In this document: positions 1 through 6,138 of the stretch, piece by piece | Numbering within the stretch: the first letter of the stretch is position 1 | Layout of the letters: each line of letters starts with the position of its first letter | NCBI GenBank assembly: GCA_030041195.1 | Contig: JASHOI010000132.1 | Coordinates: forward strand, 1-8,222 | Direction of reading: 5' to 3' | Source: Streptosporangiaceae bacterium | GTDB lineage: Bacteria > Actinomycetota > Actinomycetes > Streptosporangiales > Streptosporangiaceae | Length of the DNA: 8,222 nucleotides | The notes under the pieces: model-generated | Database searches by the model: none | What the model was told of the DNA's origin: nothing | The model's input: the letters and a program-made list of their open reading frames with translations, nothing else | Position numbers and translations under genes: made by a program

Positions 1-1310
1 AGCAGCGCGACCACGGCCGCGAGCAGCAGCACAAAGTTGTCGCCGATCGCGCCGTACGCGATGTTGCCGATCCGCAGCGTCGTCGAGCCGCTCATGCCGC
101 GCACCAGGGCGGTGAAGCCGGCCGCGATGAACGGGGCCACCGCGATCACCGCGAACAGGATGACCCGGATGGCCGAGTACAGGAACGCGAACGTCCGGCC
201 CCTGGTGTCGTCGCCGACCTCGCCGCCCACGATCGTGTACCCGGTGACGTAGGCGACGCCGGCGCACGAGCCGAGCACCAGCACCAGGATCGTCACCACG
301 ACCAGGTTCGGGATCAGCGCGATCAGCGCCAGCGGGATCGCCGCGAACGCGATCGAGAGACCGAACAGACGGCGGCGGCTGAACCCGCGCAGGATCCGCA
401 GGCCAAGGAACATGCCGGCGGCGAGCCCGACGAAGATCGCGGCAAACACGACGCCCCAGCCGGCCTTGCCGCCGCCGAGCGTGTCGGTGATGTAGACCTG
501 TCCCAGCCCGACGACCACGCCCGCCGCCGCGAACGCGCCGACCATCCCGGTCACGATCCCCCGGACCACCTGGGACTGGCCGATGTAACGCCATCCCGCG
601 ACGATCGTCTTGGCCACGGATGGCGCGGAGATCTGCACCCGCCGCCGGGATATCTCGCGCAGCGTGAACACGGTCAGCGCGGACACCACGAACGTGGCCA
701 CGTTGAAGTACAGCGCGAGGCTGACCTGGTCGGTCTTGAAGTAGACCGAGATCGAGCCGAGCGCCCTGCTGACGAGCGCGAGCAGGCTGAACACCAGCCC
801 GGCGATCGGCGCGGTGCCGTACGTGCTGAGCAGGCTCAGCTGGTTGGCCTGCTCGAGCCGGTCCGCGGGCACCAGGTTCGGCACCGTGGCGTCCTTGGCC
901 GGCGTCCAGAACAGCGACGCACACGAGGCCAGGAACTGCACGATGTACATCCAGACCAGCTTGTCGACCAGGCCGACCGACAGGTCGATCGGGATCGTCA
1001 GGTACAGCACCGCGCGGACCACGTCGCCGACGATCATGTTCGTCCGCCGGTCGAACCGGTCCGCGACCGCCCCGGCCAGCGGGCCGAGCACCAGCGCCGG
1101 GAGCAGCGAGGTCAGCCACACCGCGCCGACCGCCACGCCCTGCGCGGTCGCGCCGCGGTGCCCGGTCAGGTCGAACGCGAGCGACGCCAGCGCCAGCAGG
1201 CTCAGCCAGTCCCCCAGGCTGGACAGCGAAAGCGCAATCCACAGCCTGCGGAACGGCTTGATCGACAGCACGCCACCGCTGCTGTTCCGCAAAGGGGATG
1301 TAAAGTTCAC
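1..1310 (-). CDS. MFS-family membrane transporter, 5' part only; probably the N-terminal half of an MFS/dTMP kinase fusion
   Basis: This is an open frame of 436 codons that continues past the left edge, so the C-terminus is missing. The translation is strongly hydrophobic with repeated membrane segments. An MFS motif-A-like loop, GPLAGAVADRFDRR, lies at about residues 76-89. A stretch FWTPAKDATVPNLVPADRLEQ, broadly typical of MFS exporter-like proteins, follows at about 135-155. By family it would be a 10-12-helix inner-membrane carrier; the substrate cannot be read from sequence. The GTG at 1308-1310 is chosen because an in-frame TGA lies 39 bases upstream with no other start between. It has no Shine-Dalgarno sequence but does have a leaderless-type promoter. 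From memory, Streptomyces carries next to topA a large dTMP kinase gene with an N-terminal MFS domain; the same position here suggests the same fusion, but the kinase part is not visible. Confidence 0.85.
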   Translation of the reverse strand, partial: MNFTSPLRNSSGGVLSIKPFRRLWIALSLSSLGDWLSLLALASLAFDLTGHRGATAQGVAVGAVWLTSLLPALVLGPLAGAVADRFDRRTNMIVGDVVRAVLYLTIPIDLSVGLVDKLVWMYIVQFLASCASLFWTPAKDATVPNLVPADRLEQANQLSLLSTYGTAPIAGLVFSLLALVSRALGSISVYFKTDQVSLALYFNVATFVVSALTVFTLREISRRRVQISAPSVAKTIVAGWRYIGQSQVVRGIVTGMVGAFAAAGVVVGLGQVYITDTLGGGKAGWGVVFAAIFVGLAAGMFLGLRILRGFSRRRLFGLSIAFAAIPLALIALIPNLVVVTILVLVLGSCAGVAYVTGYTIVGGEVGDDTRGRTFAFLYSAIRVILFAVIAVAPFIAAGFTALVRGMSGSTTLRIGNIAYGAIGDNFVLLLAAVVAL

Positions 1311-1322
1311 GGCGTTAGGGTA
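1311..1322 (-). promoter_or_regulatory. Leaderless-type -10 element of the MFS gene
   Basis: On the minus strand the hexamer TACCCT (plus 1317-1322) matches the actinobacterial -10 form TAnnnT. It is followed by exactly six bases and then the GTG start, which would put the transcription start on the first base of the start codon. No purine-rich ribosome binding site precedes the GTG, which fits a leaderless mRNA. No good -35 is seen. The gap to the topA stop is only 77 bp and has no strong terminator, so read-through from topA is also possible. Confidence 0.4.
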
Positions 1323-1387
1323 TCGGCAGATTGGTCTGCGGTCCTGTCACCGGCCCAGATGATCGGAAGGCCGCTTTTCTCCCAGTA

Positions 1388-4207
1388 TTAGTTGTCCGTT
1401 TTCCTGGCACGGGTTCCACCGGTCTTGGAGCCGGAACGGGACGCCTTCGCCGACCCTGCCCGGCTCGCTGACCCGGCCGCCCGGGTGCGGGCTCCGCCCG
1501 ACCGCCGCGGCGACGGTGGTGCGGCACGGCGCTCGGCCAGCAGCTCGACGGCCCGCTGCGGGGTGATCGACTCAGCCGTGTCGCCTTTGCGCAACGACGC
1601 GTTGGTCTCGCCGTCGGTGACGTACGGCCCGAACCTGCCCTCGCGCAGCACGATCGGCTTGCCGCTGACCGGGTCGTCGCCGAGCTCGCGCAGCGGCGGG
1701 GCCGCGGCCGCGCGTGCAGCGCGCCCCCGGGGCTTGGGCTGCGCGAACAGCTCTTTGGCCTGGTCCAGGGTGACGGTGAACATCTGCTCTTCGGACTCCA
1801 GCGAGCGGCTGTCCGTGCCTTTCTTTACGTAGGGCCCGTAGCGCCCGTTCTGCGCGGTGACCGGCTCGCCGTCGATCTCGCCGAGCGTGCGCGGCAGGGT
1901 CAGCAGCCGCAACGCGTCGTCCAGGGTCACGCTGTCCAGATCCATGGACTTGAGCAGCGAGGCGGTGCGCGGCTTGGCCGAGGCCGGAGCGTCGTCGCCG
2001 AGCTGCTCGGTCACGTACGGGCCGAACCGGCCCGCCTTGGCGACGATCGTCCGGCCGGTCGCGGGATCGGTGCCCAGGATCTTGTCGCCGGTCGGGCGCG
2101 ACAGCAACTCCTCGGCGAACTCCGGTGTCAGCTCGTCCGGGGCGGTGCCCTCGGGCACATTAGCCCGCTGTCCGTCGCGTTCCAGGTAGGGGCCATAGCG
2201 ACCGACACGGACGACTATGTCCGTGCCGCTGAGGGGGAATGAGCTGACGGCCCGGGCGTCGATGTCGCTCAGGTCGCTGACCAGCTCCTTGAGGCCCTCC
2301 TCACCGTCGGAGCCGAAGTAGAACCGGCGCAGCCACGGCACCCGCGCCGCCTCGCCCCTGGCGATCTCGTCCAGCGCCTCTTCCATCTGCGCGGTGAAGT
2401 CGTAATCGACCAGGCGCTCGAAGTGCTGCTCGAGCAGCGTGACCACGGCGAACGCGACGAACGACGGGACCAGCGCGGTGCCCTTCTTGAACACGTAGCC
2501 GCGGTCCAGGATCGTGCCCATGATCGAGGCGTACGTGGACGGGCGGCCGATCGCCCGGTCCTCCAGCTCCTTGATCAGCGACGCCTCGGTGTAGCGGGCC
2601 GGCGGGCGGGTGGCGTGCTCGGCCGCGGCCAGGCTCTCCGCGGTGAGCGGCTCGCGCTCGGCCAGCGGCGGCAGCCGCCGCTCACGGTCGTCAAGCTCGG
2701 CGTCCGGGTCGTCGGCGCCCTCGACGTAGGCCTTGAGGAACCCGTAGAAGCTGATCACCTTGCCGGACGCGCCGAATTCGGCGTTCTCGCCCGCGCTGGA
2801 CCGGCCGGCCACGCGGACCGACACCGACTCACCGGTGGCGTCCTTCATCTGCGACGCGACGGTGCGCTTCCACACCAGCTCGTACAGGCGGAACTCGTCG
2901 CCGGACAGGCCGGTCTTGGCCGGGGTGCGGAACCGGTCGCCGGCCGGCCGGATCGCCTCGTGCGCCTCCTGGGCGCTCTTCACCTTGCTGGTGTAGAGGC
3001 GCGGCGCGTCCGGCACGTAGTCCGCGCCGTACAGCTCGCGGGCCTGTGCCCGGGCCGCGGCGATCGCGGTCTGGGACAGCGTGATCGAGTCGGTCCGCAT
3101 ATAGGTGATGTGGCCGTTCTCGTACAGCCGCTGCGCCACCGACATCGTGTACTTGGACGAGAAACCCAGCTTGCGCGAGGCCTCCTGCTGCAGCGTGGTG
3201 GTGCGGAACGGCGCGTACGGCGAGCGGCGGTACGGCTTGCGCTCCACGCTGGACACGGAGAACGACGCGTCGCCGAGCCGGTCGGCCAGCGCGGCCGCCG
3301 CCTCGCCGTCCAGGTGCAGCAGGTCCGGTGCCGTTTGATTACCGGTCTTCAGCTCGCCGGTGGAGCTGAAGTCGCGGCCCTGAGCGACCCGCCGGCCGTC
3401 GACCGAGACCAGCGCGGCGGGGAACGAGGACACGTCGGCGGCGTCGCCTTCCTCGGCCCTGATCTTTGCGAACACCGCCTCGAGGTCCCAGTACCTGGCG
3501 GTGCGGAACGCGATCCGCTCCCGCTCGCGGTCCACCACCAGCCGGACCGCCACCGACTGCACCCGGCCGGCGGACAGCTGCGGCATGACCTTCTTCCACA
3601 GCACCGGCGAGACCTCGTAGCCGTAGAGCCGGTCGAGCACGCGCCGGGTCTGGTACGCCTCGACCAGGCCCTCGTCCATCTCCCTCGGGTGCGCCACGGC
3701 CTGCGCGATCGCCTCGGGAGTGATCTCGTGGAAGACCATGCGCCTCGTCGGCACCTTTGGCTTCAGCTCCTCGACCAGGTGCCAGGCGATCGCCTCGCCC
3801 TCGCGGTCCTCGTCGGTGGCGAGCAGCAGTTCGTCGGCGTCCTTGAGCAGATTCTTGAGCTTGGACACCTGCTGTCGCTTGTCGGAGTTCACGACGTACA
3901 GCGGCGCGAAGTCGGCGTCGATGTTCACGCCGAGGCGCGCCCAGGGCTCGCCGCGGTACTTCGCCGGGATCTCCGCCGCCTTGTCCGGCATGTCGCGAAT
4001 ATGGCCGATGCTCGACTCGACCACGTAGTCCTTGCCGAGGTAACCCGCGATCGTTCTCGCTTTGGCAGGCGACTCGACGATCACGAGATGCCTGCCCCCG
4101 CGAGCTGACTCGCCGTTTCCTCCGGCGCCACTCTTGGCCGCGCCGTTCTCGCGCGAGGCGTCACTGGCCTTCGCGCCGCTGGCGGCCGAACCTGTTCTTC
4201 CTGCCAC
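1388..4207 (-). CDS. topA: DNA topoisomerase I (type IA), actinobacterial form
   Basis: TopA relaxes negative supercoils by cutting and rejoining one DNA strand through a 5'-phosphotyrosine link. The 939-aa length is close to mycobacterial and Streptomyces TopA. In order: a basic, low-complexity N-terminal tail (1-38); the TOPRIM domain from about 39, opening LVIVESPAKA, with acidic triad D132, D134, E136 in TDEDREGEAIAWH; the core with LDRLYGYEVSPVLWKKV (191-207) and LSAGRVQSVA (211-220); and catalytic Y369 with R371 in GHITYMRTDS. Four C-terminal GR[YF]GPY repeats start at 669, 726, 788 and 857, and a Lys/Arg/Ser-rich tail follows from about 894. There are no zinc-finger cysteines, as expected in actinobacteria. 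The GTG start is supported by GAAGG at 4215-4219, seven bases upstream. No truncation or missing key residue is seen. TopA is usually essential in this phylum and its gene is typically regulated by supercoiling. Confidence 0.98.
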   Translation of the reverse strand: MAGRTGSAASGAKASDASRENGAAKSGAGGNGESARGGRHLVIVESPAKARTIAGYLGKDYVVESSIGHIRDMPDKAAEIPAKYRGEPWARLGVNIDADFAPLYVVNSDKRQQVSKLKNLLKDADELLLATDEDREGEAIAWHLVEELKPKVPTRRMVFHEITPEAIAQAVAHPREMDEGLVEAYQTRRVLDRLYGYEVSPVLWKKVMPQLSAGRVQSVAVRLVVDRERERIAFRTARYWDLEAVFAKIRAEEGDAADVSSFPAALVSVDGRRVAQGRDFSSTGELKTGNQTAPDLLHLDGEAAAALADRLGDASFSVSSVERKPYRRSPYAPFRTTTLQQEASRKLGFSSKYTMSVAQRLYENGHITYMRTDSITLSQTAIAAARAQARELYGADYVPDAPRLYTSKVKSAQEAHEAIRPAGDRFRTPAKTGLSGDEFRLYELVWKRTVASQMKDATGESVSVRVAGRSSAGENAEFGASGKVISFYGFLKAYVEGADDPDAELDDRERRLPPLAEREPLTAESLAAAEHATRPPARYTEASLIKELEDRAIGRPSTYASIMGTILDRGYVFKKGTALVPSFVAFAVVTLLEQHFERLVDYDFTAQMEEALDEIARGEAARVPWLRRFYFGSDGEEGLKELVSDLSDIDARAVSSFPLSGTDIVVRVGRYGPYLERDGQRANVPEGTAPDELTPEFAEELLSRPTGDKILGTDPATGRTIVAKAGRFGPYVTEQLGDDAPASAKPRTASLLKSMDLDSVTLDDALRLLTLPRTLGEIDGEPVTAQNGRYGPYVKKGTDSRSLESEEQMFTVTLDQAKELFAQPKPRGRAARAAAAPPLRELGDDPVSGKPIVLREGRFGPYVTDGETNASLRKGDTAESITPQRAVELLAERRAAPPSPRRSGGARTRAAGSASRAGSAKASRSGSKTGGTRARKTDN

Positions 4208-4236
4208 TCTCTCACCTTCACATCCCGCGGGCCGGT

Positions 4237-4268
4237 GAGGCTACCGCGGACGCCCAGGAGGCTACCGC
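4237..4268 (-). repeat. Paired 11-bp direct repeats in the topA upstream region
   Basis: GAGGCTACCGC (plus strand) occurs at 4237-4247 and again at 4258-4268, exactly 21 bp apart, about two helical turns. The pair lies 30-61 bp upstream of the topA start. If the -10 at 4289-4294 is used, the pair falls in the transcribed leader. It could be a two-site operator or a leader element; no known factor is assigned. Confidence 0.5.
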
Positions 4269-4283
4269 AGCCGACCCGCAGGC

Positions 4284-4299
4284 GGCCGAATGTACGGCC
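4284..4299 (-). promoter_or_regulatory. Candidate topA -10 inside an inverted repeat
   Basis: Minus-strand TACATT (plus 4289-4294) fits the TAnnnT -10 form. It is framed by perfect 5-bp arms GGCCG (4284-4288) and CGGCC (4295-4299). A start about seven bases downstream would give a leader of roughly 75 nt before the topA GTG. I see no good -35. An inverted repeat over the -10 would suit a repressor or a supercoiling-sensitive promoter, but this is inference. Confidence 0.3.
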
Positions 4300-4410
4300 A
4301 CTCTGCTTCCGCAGTCCTATGCTGCAACTCGCTCCCTGGACCCGTGTGTTCCCGCAACCTGTCCGATGCGTTTCCTCAAGCTGATTGAACCACCGTAGGG
4401 ATCGCGCACA

Positions 4411-4623
4411 ATGATGGAGATGGCGGAGTACTCCTACATGGTCCTCTACTTGCCGCGCGACATCCCGACCGACGATGCGCGGCGGATCCTCACGGACCAC
4501 GCCGAGTACGGCCACTGGGAGCTCGCGCGGATGCTCCGGAACGCCGACGGCAGCAGGAAGGCTACGCTGCGGCGGCAGATTATCCGCCCCGCCCGCACCC
4601 CCCTGCCGCGGTTCCGGCCGTAG
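4411..4623 (+). CDS. Small DUF5703-like protein of unknown function
   Basis: This 70-aa protein has the pattern I associate with the actinobacterial family DUF5703: an N-terminal EYxYxxLYLPRD segment (6-17), the signature LTDHAEYGHWELARM (27-41), then DGSRKATLRRQIIR (46-59) and a short Pro/Arg-rich tail. It has no membrane segment or signal peptide, so it is probably a small cytoplasmic protein. No biochemical role is known to me. The start is the first of three near ATG codons; AGGGA nine bases upstream supports it weakly, while the third ATG has its GGAG directly abutting and is unlikely. The gene diverges from topA and converges with the membrane protein gene at 4930-6003. From memory, relatives in Streptomyces often sit beside an M20 peptidase gene; one lies two genes away here on the other strand. 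Confidence 0.85.
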   Translation: MMEMAEYSYMVLYLPRDIPTDDARRILTDHAEYGHWELARMLRNADGSRKATLRRQIIRPARTPLPRFRP

Positions 4624-4637
4624 CCGACCCCGGCCCC

Positions 4638-4654
4638 GGCCCCCCGTTCGGGCC
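4638..4654. terminator. Weak terminator-like hairpin after the DUF5703-like gene
   Basis: Arms GGCCC (4638-4642) and GGGCC (4650-4654) enclose a 7-nt loop, 15 bases after the TAG of the small gene. There is no T tract, which is common in high-GC actinomycetes, but a 5-bp stem alone is weak evidence in such GC-rich DNA. Confidence 0.25.
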
Positions 4655-4757
4655 CCTATTCGGGGTGGTGGGACCCGCGCTGTTCCTCCAGCAACAGCTT
4701 GGGACCCTTCACACTGAATCCCGGAGCCCGGCGAGCGAACATGCCCGATGCGGGGCC

Positions 4758-4870
4758 GGCTTCTTGCTGCCCCCCGCCGGGCTTCTTGCCGCCCGCGCCG
4801 GGCTTCTTGCTGCCCCGCGCCGGGCTTCTTGCCGCCCGCGCCGGGCTTCCTGCCGGCCCGGGCTTCCTGC
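4758..4870. repeat. GC-rich tandem repeat, about 21-22 bp unit, 43-bp higher-order period
   Basis: GGCTTCTTGC (plus) starts at 4758, 4780, 4801 and 4823, with the variant GGCTTCCTGC at 4844 and 4861. Spacings run 22, 21, 22, 21, 17, so the true duplication is a 43-bp dimer (4758-4800 and 4801-4843 differ at one base). On the minus strand one frame of a unit reads Lys-Lys-Pro-Gly-Ala-Gly-Gly, but the 22-bp units shift frame each time, so no one frame reads the same motif through. This 4624-4929 stretch has no gene I can support. The array looks like a slippage-generated minisatellite, perhaps derived from a Lys-Pro-Gly coding tail. Confidence 0.8.
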
Positions 4871-4901
4871 CGGCCCCAGGCCGCGCTCCCGGGGCCGGCA
4901 G
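4867..4901 (-). terminator. Strong hairpin, likely terminator of the pentad-repeat membrane protein gene
   Basis: A perfect 11-bp inverted repeat, CTGCCGGCCCC (4867-4877) and GGGGCCGGCAG (4891-4901), encloses a 13-nt loop. In the minus direction it begins 29 bases after the TGA at 4930-4932. There is no U tract; hairpin-only terminators are common in actinomycetes. It overlaps the last tandem-repeat unit, so it could also stop leftward transcription into the array. Confidence 0.5.
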
Positions 4902-4929
4902 AAAGCGCTCCTCGTGCGGCGCGCCGCGG

Positions 4930-6003
4930 TCAGCTGTGCGCGCCGCTCGCCAGCGGCCTGGCAAACACGCCGGTCACCCAGCGGCTCACCTTCCTGCCCA
5001 GGCCGACGGCGGGCGCCGCGTGCCGCGGAAGGCGGCGGGCATCTGGCCGCTTTGAGGTCCCGAACGTCCCGTCGGGGAACGCGATGTCGGGGAGCTCCAG
5101 GTCCGGCCGGCCGCGCTCCCGCGAGGCCCCGCTCGGGAACGGCGCTGGGTCTTGTTCCTCCCAGTCGTCTGGCGCCTCCCAGTCCGGGAACGGCGGTTCC
5201 AGCCGACTGCGATCGCGCGGCGGCTGCGGATCCTCCCTGTCGTGCTGCGCCATGTCGGGCAGCGGCTGCAGCGGGATGCTGACGTCCGGTGCCTCATCGG
5301 GGAATGCCACGTCGGGGAAGCCGCTGTCGGGGAACACGCGATCCGGGAAGCCGGTGCTGGCATGGGGGGCGCCGTGCGGGCCGTCCGCGGCCGTGCCGCC
5401 GTACGGGCCGCCATCCCGGGACATGCCGCCTCGAGGAGTCCTCTCCGGCGATGTGCTGCCCGGGATCGGTTCGTTGAGCCGGTGCCGATTGCGGTGGCCG
5501 CCCGGGGCCCTGCCGTCATCCCCGACCGAGGGGGCCCAGCCGGCATCTTCGCCCGACGAGGCCCAGTCGGCGTCGTTCAGGACGCCTGGTTCATCCTCCG
5601 GCCGCGCCAGCCGCTCGGCAGCGGGCGAGAACGCCCCGGCCCCGAACGGTCCCGGTCCGAACCCGCCGGCCTCGAACGCACCGGGCTCGAACCCACCGCC
5701 GTCGAATGCCCCGGGCTCTAATGCTCCAGGCTCGAAAGCACCGGGCTCGAAAGCCCTCGCCCAGGAGATCCCCGGCACGCTGGGCGTACTGGAGAGCCTG
5801 GGCACCCTGGCGCGCCTGGACAGCCACTCCCGTGGCGCTGCCGCTAGCGCGCCAACGGTGCCCGCCGCCGCAGCCTGCCGCCGACGTGCGCGCCGTGGAG
5901 CCGTGACCGCCAGGAAGCACGCCCCGGACATCATGACGCCGATGGCGAACCCGTCGAGCGAGCCAGGTCCAATCACGGGACCCAAGCCGACCCATGTACT
6001 CAT
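4930..6003 (-). CDS. Single-pass membrane protein with five-residue repeats, family unknown
   Basis: I do not recognise this 357-aa protein. The ATG at 6001-6003 is chosen over an in-frame ATG at 6034-6036 because GAGGAG (6010-6015) lies six bases before it, while the upstream ATG has no such site and sits in a palindrome. One hydrophobic segment (about 17-35) is followed by RRARRRQ, predicting a short outside N-terminus and a long cytoplasmic C-terminus. Residues 85-127 hold nine five-residue units, mostly FEPGA, with F (once L) at every fifth position. Residues 219-238 hold four FPDxx units, with two more related units at 304-313. The middle is Gly/Pro/Asp-rich and probably disordered; the tail is basic. 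The register does not match canonical pentapeptide-repeat (A[DN]Lxx) proteins. High third-position GC supports this strand as coding. Leu95 is a TTA codon. Scaffold or protein-binding roles are possible, but only inference. Confidence 0.75.
   Translation of the reverse strand: MSTWVGLGPVIGPGSLDGFAIGVMMSGACFLAVTAPRRARRRQAAAAGTVGALAAAPREWLSRRARVPRLSSTPSVPGISWARAFEPGAFEPGALEPGAFDGGGFEPGAFEAGGFGPGPFGAGAFSPAAERLARPEDEPGVLNDADWASSGEDAGWAPSVGDDGRAPGGHRNRHRLNEPIPGSTSPERTPRGGMSRDGGPYGGTAADGPHGAPHASTGFPDRVFPDSGFPDVAFPDEAPDVSIPLQPLPDMAQHDREDPQPPRDRSRLEPPFPDWEAPDDWEEQDPAPFPSGASRERGRPDLELPDIAFPDGTFGTSKRPDARRLPRHAAPAVGLGRKVSRWVTGVFARPLASGAHS
5290..5349 (-). repeat. FPDxx coding repeat block
   Basis: This 60-bp stretch codes for four consecutive five-residue units FPDRV, FPDSG, FPDVA and FPDEA (residues 219-238 of the membrane protein). 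The units share a TTC-CCC-GA(C/T) core every 15 bp. Two related units, LPDIA and FPDGT, recur near the C-terminus at 5065-5094. Confidence 0.85.
5623..5751 (-). repeat. FEPGA coding repeat block, 15-bp period
   Basis: Residues 85-127 of the membrane protein are a run of five-residue units with an aromatic at 85, 90, 100, 105, 110, 115, 120 and 125 and Leu at 95. At DNA level the period is 15 bp, most regular at the start of the block and drifting towards the end, which suggests recent local duplication at the N-terminal side. Confidence 0.85.
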
Positions 6004-6020
6004 CGATCGCTCCTCGCGTA

Positions 6021-6058
6021 AGTTACTAATTGTCATCTATATATGACGAATAGTGACC
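6021..6058. promoter_or_regulatory. 38-bp imperfect palindrome in an AT-rich patch, upstream of the membrane protein gene
   Basis: Arms at 6021-6036 and 6043-6058 match at 12 of 16 positions around the centre CTATAT. The innermost GTCAT/ATGAC pairs are perfect and two outer mismatches would be G-U wobbles in a plus-strand RNA. The palindrome ends only six bases before the GAGGAG ribosome binding site of the gene starting at 6003. It lies in one of the most AT-rich patches of the window and contains -10-like TATATA and TAGTAACTT strings. It is most simply an operator over the promoter of that gene; a leader hairpin is the alternative. I cannot assign a regulator. Confidence 0.5.
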
Positions 6059-6138
6059 TTCGACTGCAGCGGGCAAGGACAGCTATTCAGGGGGGTTGGT
6101 GCTGTCAGGCCGCCAACACGACCGGGCAGCGGGATTGG

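Noticed and set aside
2423..4108. A 561-codon plus-strand frame antisense to topA
   Set aside because: It lies opposite a well-conserved gene with intact motifs. Its Arg/His/Leu-rich translation is the usual antisense shadow of high-GC coding DNA.
4758..4870. CRISPR-like array
   Set aside because: Units of 17-22 bp are directly joined with no unique spacers and no cas genes are nearby. It is a simple tandem repeat.
4656..4964. A 102-codon minus frame containing KKPGAGG and ending in a plausible-looking tail
   Set aside because: It overlaps the end of the membrane protein gene and its lysine repeat is in frame for only two units. No ribosome binding site was found at a usable start. Kept only as a hint that the array may derive from coding DNA.
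6004..6036. An 11-codon upstream extension of the membrane protein from the ATG at 6034-6036
   Set aside because: That ATG sits in the centre of the palindrome without a Shine-Dalgarno, while the ATG at 6001-6003 has GAGGAG at ideal spacing.
4748..6046. A 432-codon plus-strand frame through the tandem repeat and opposite the membrane protein
   Set aside because: The minus strand has a good ribosome binding site, a clean membrane anchor and high third-position GC. The plus frame starts in the minisatellite and reads Ser/Pro/Arg-rich filler.
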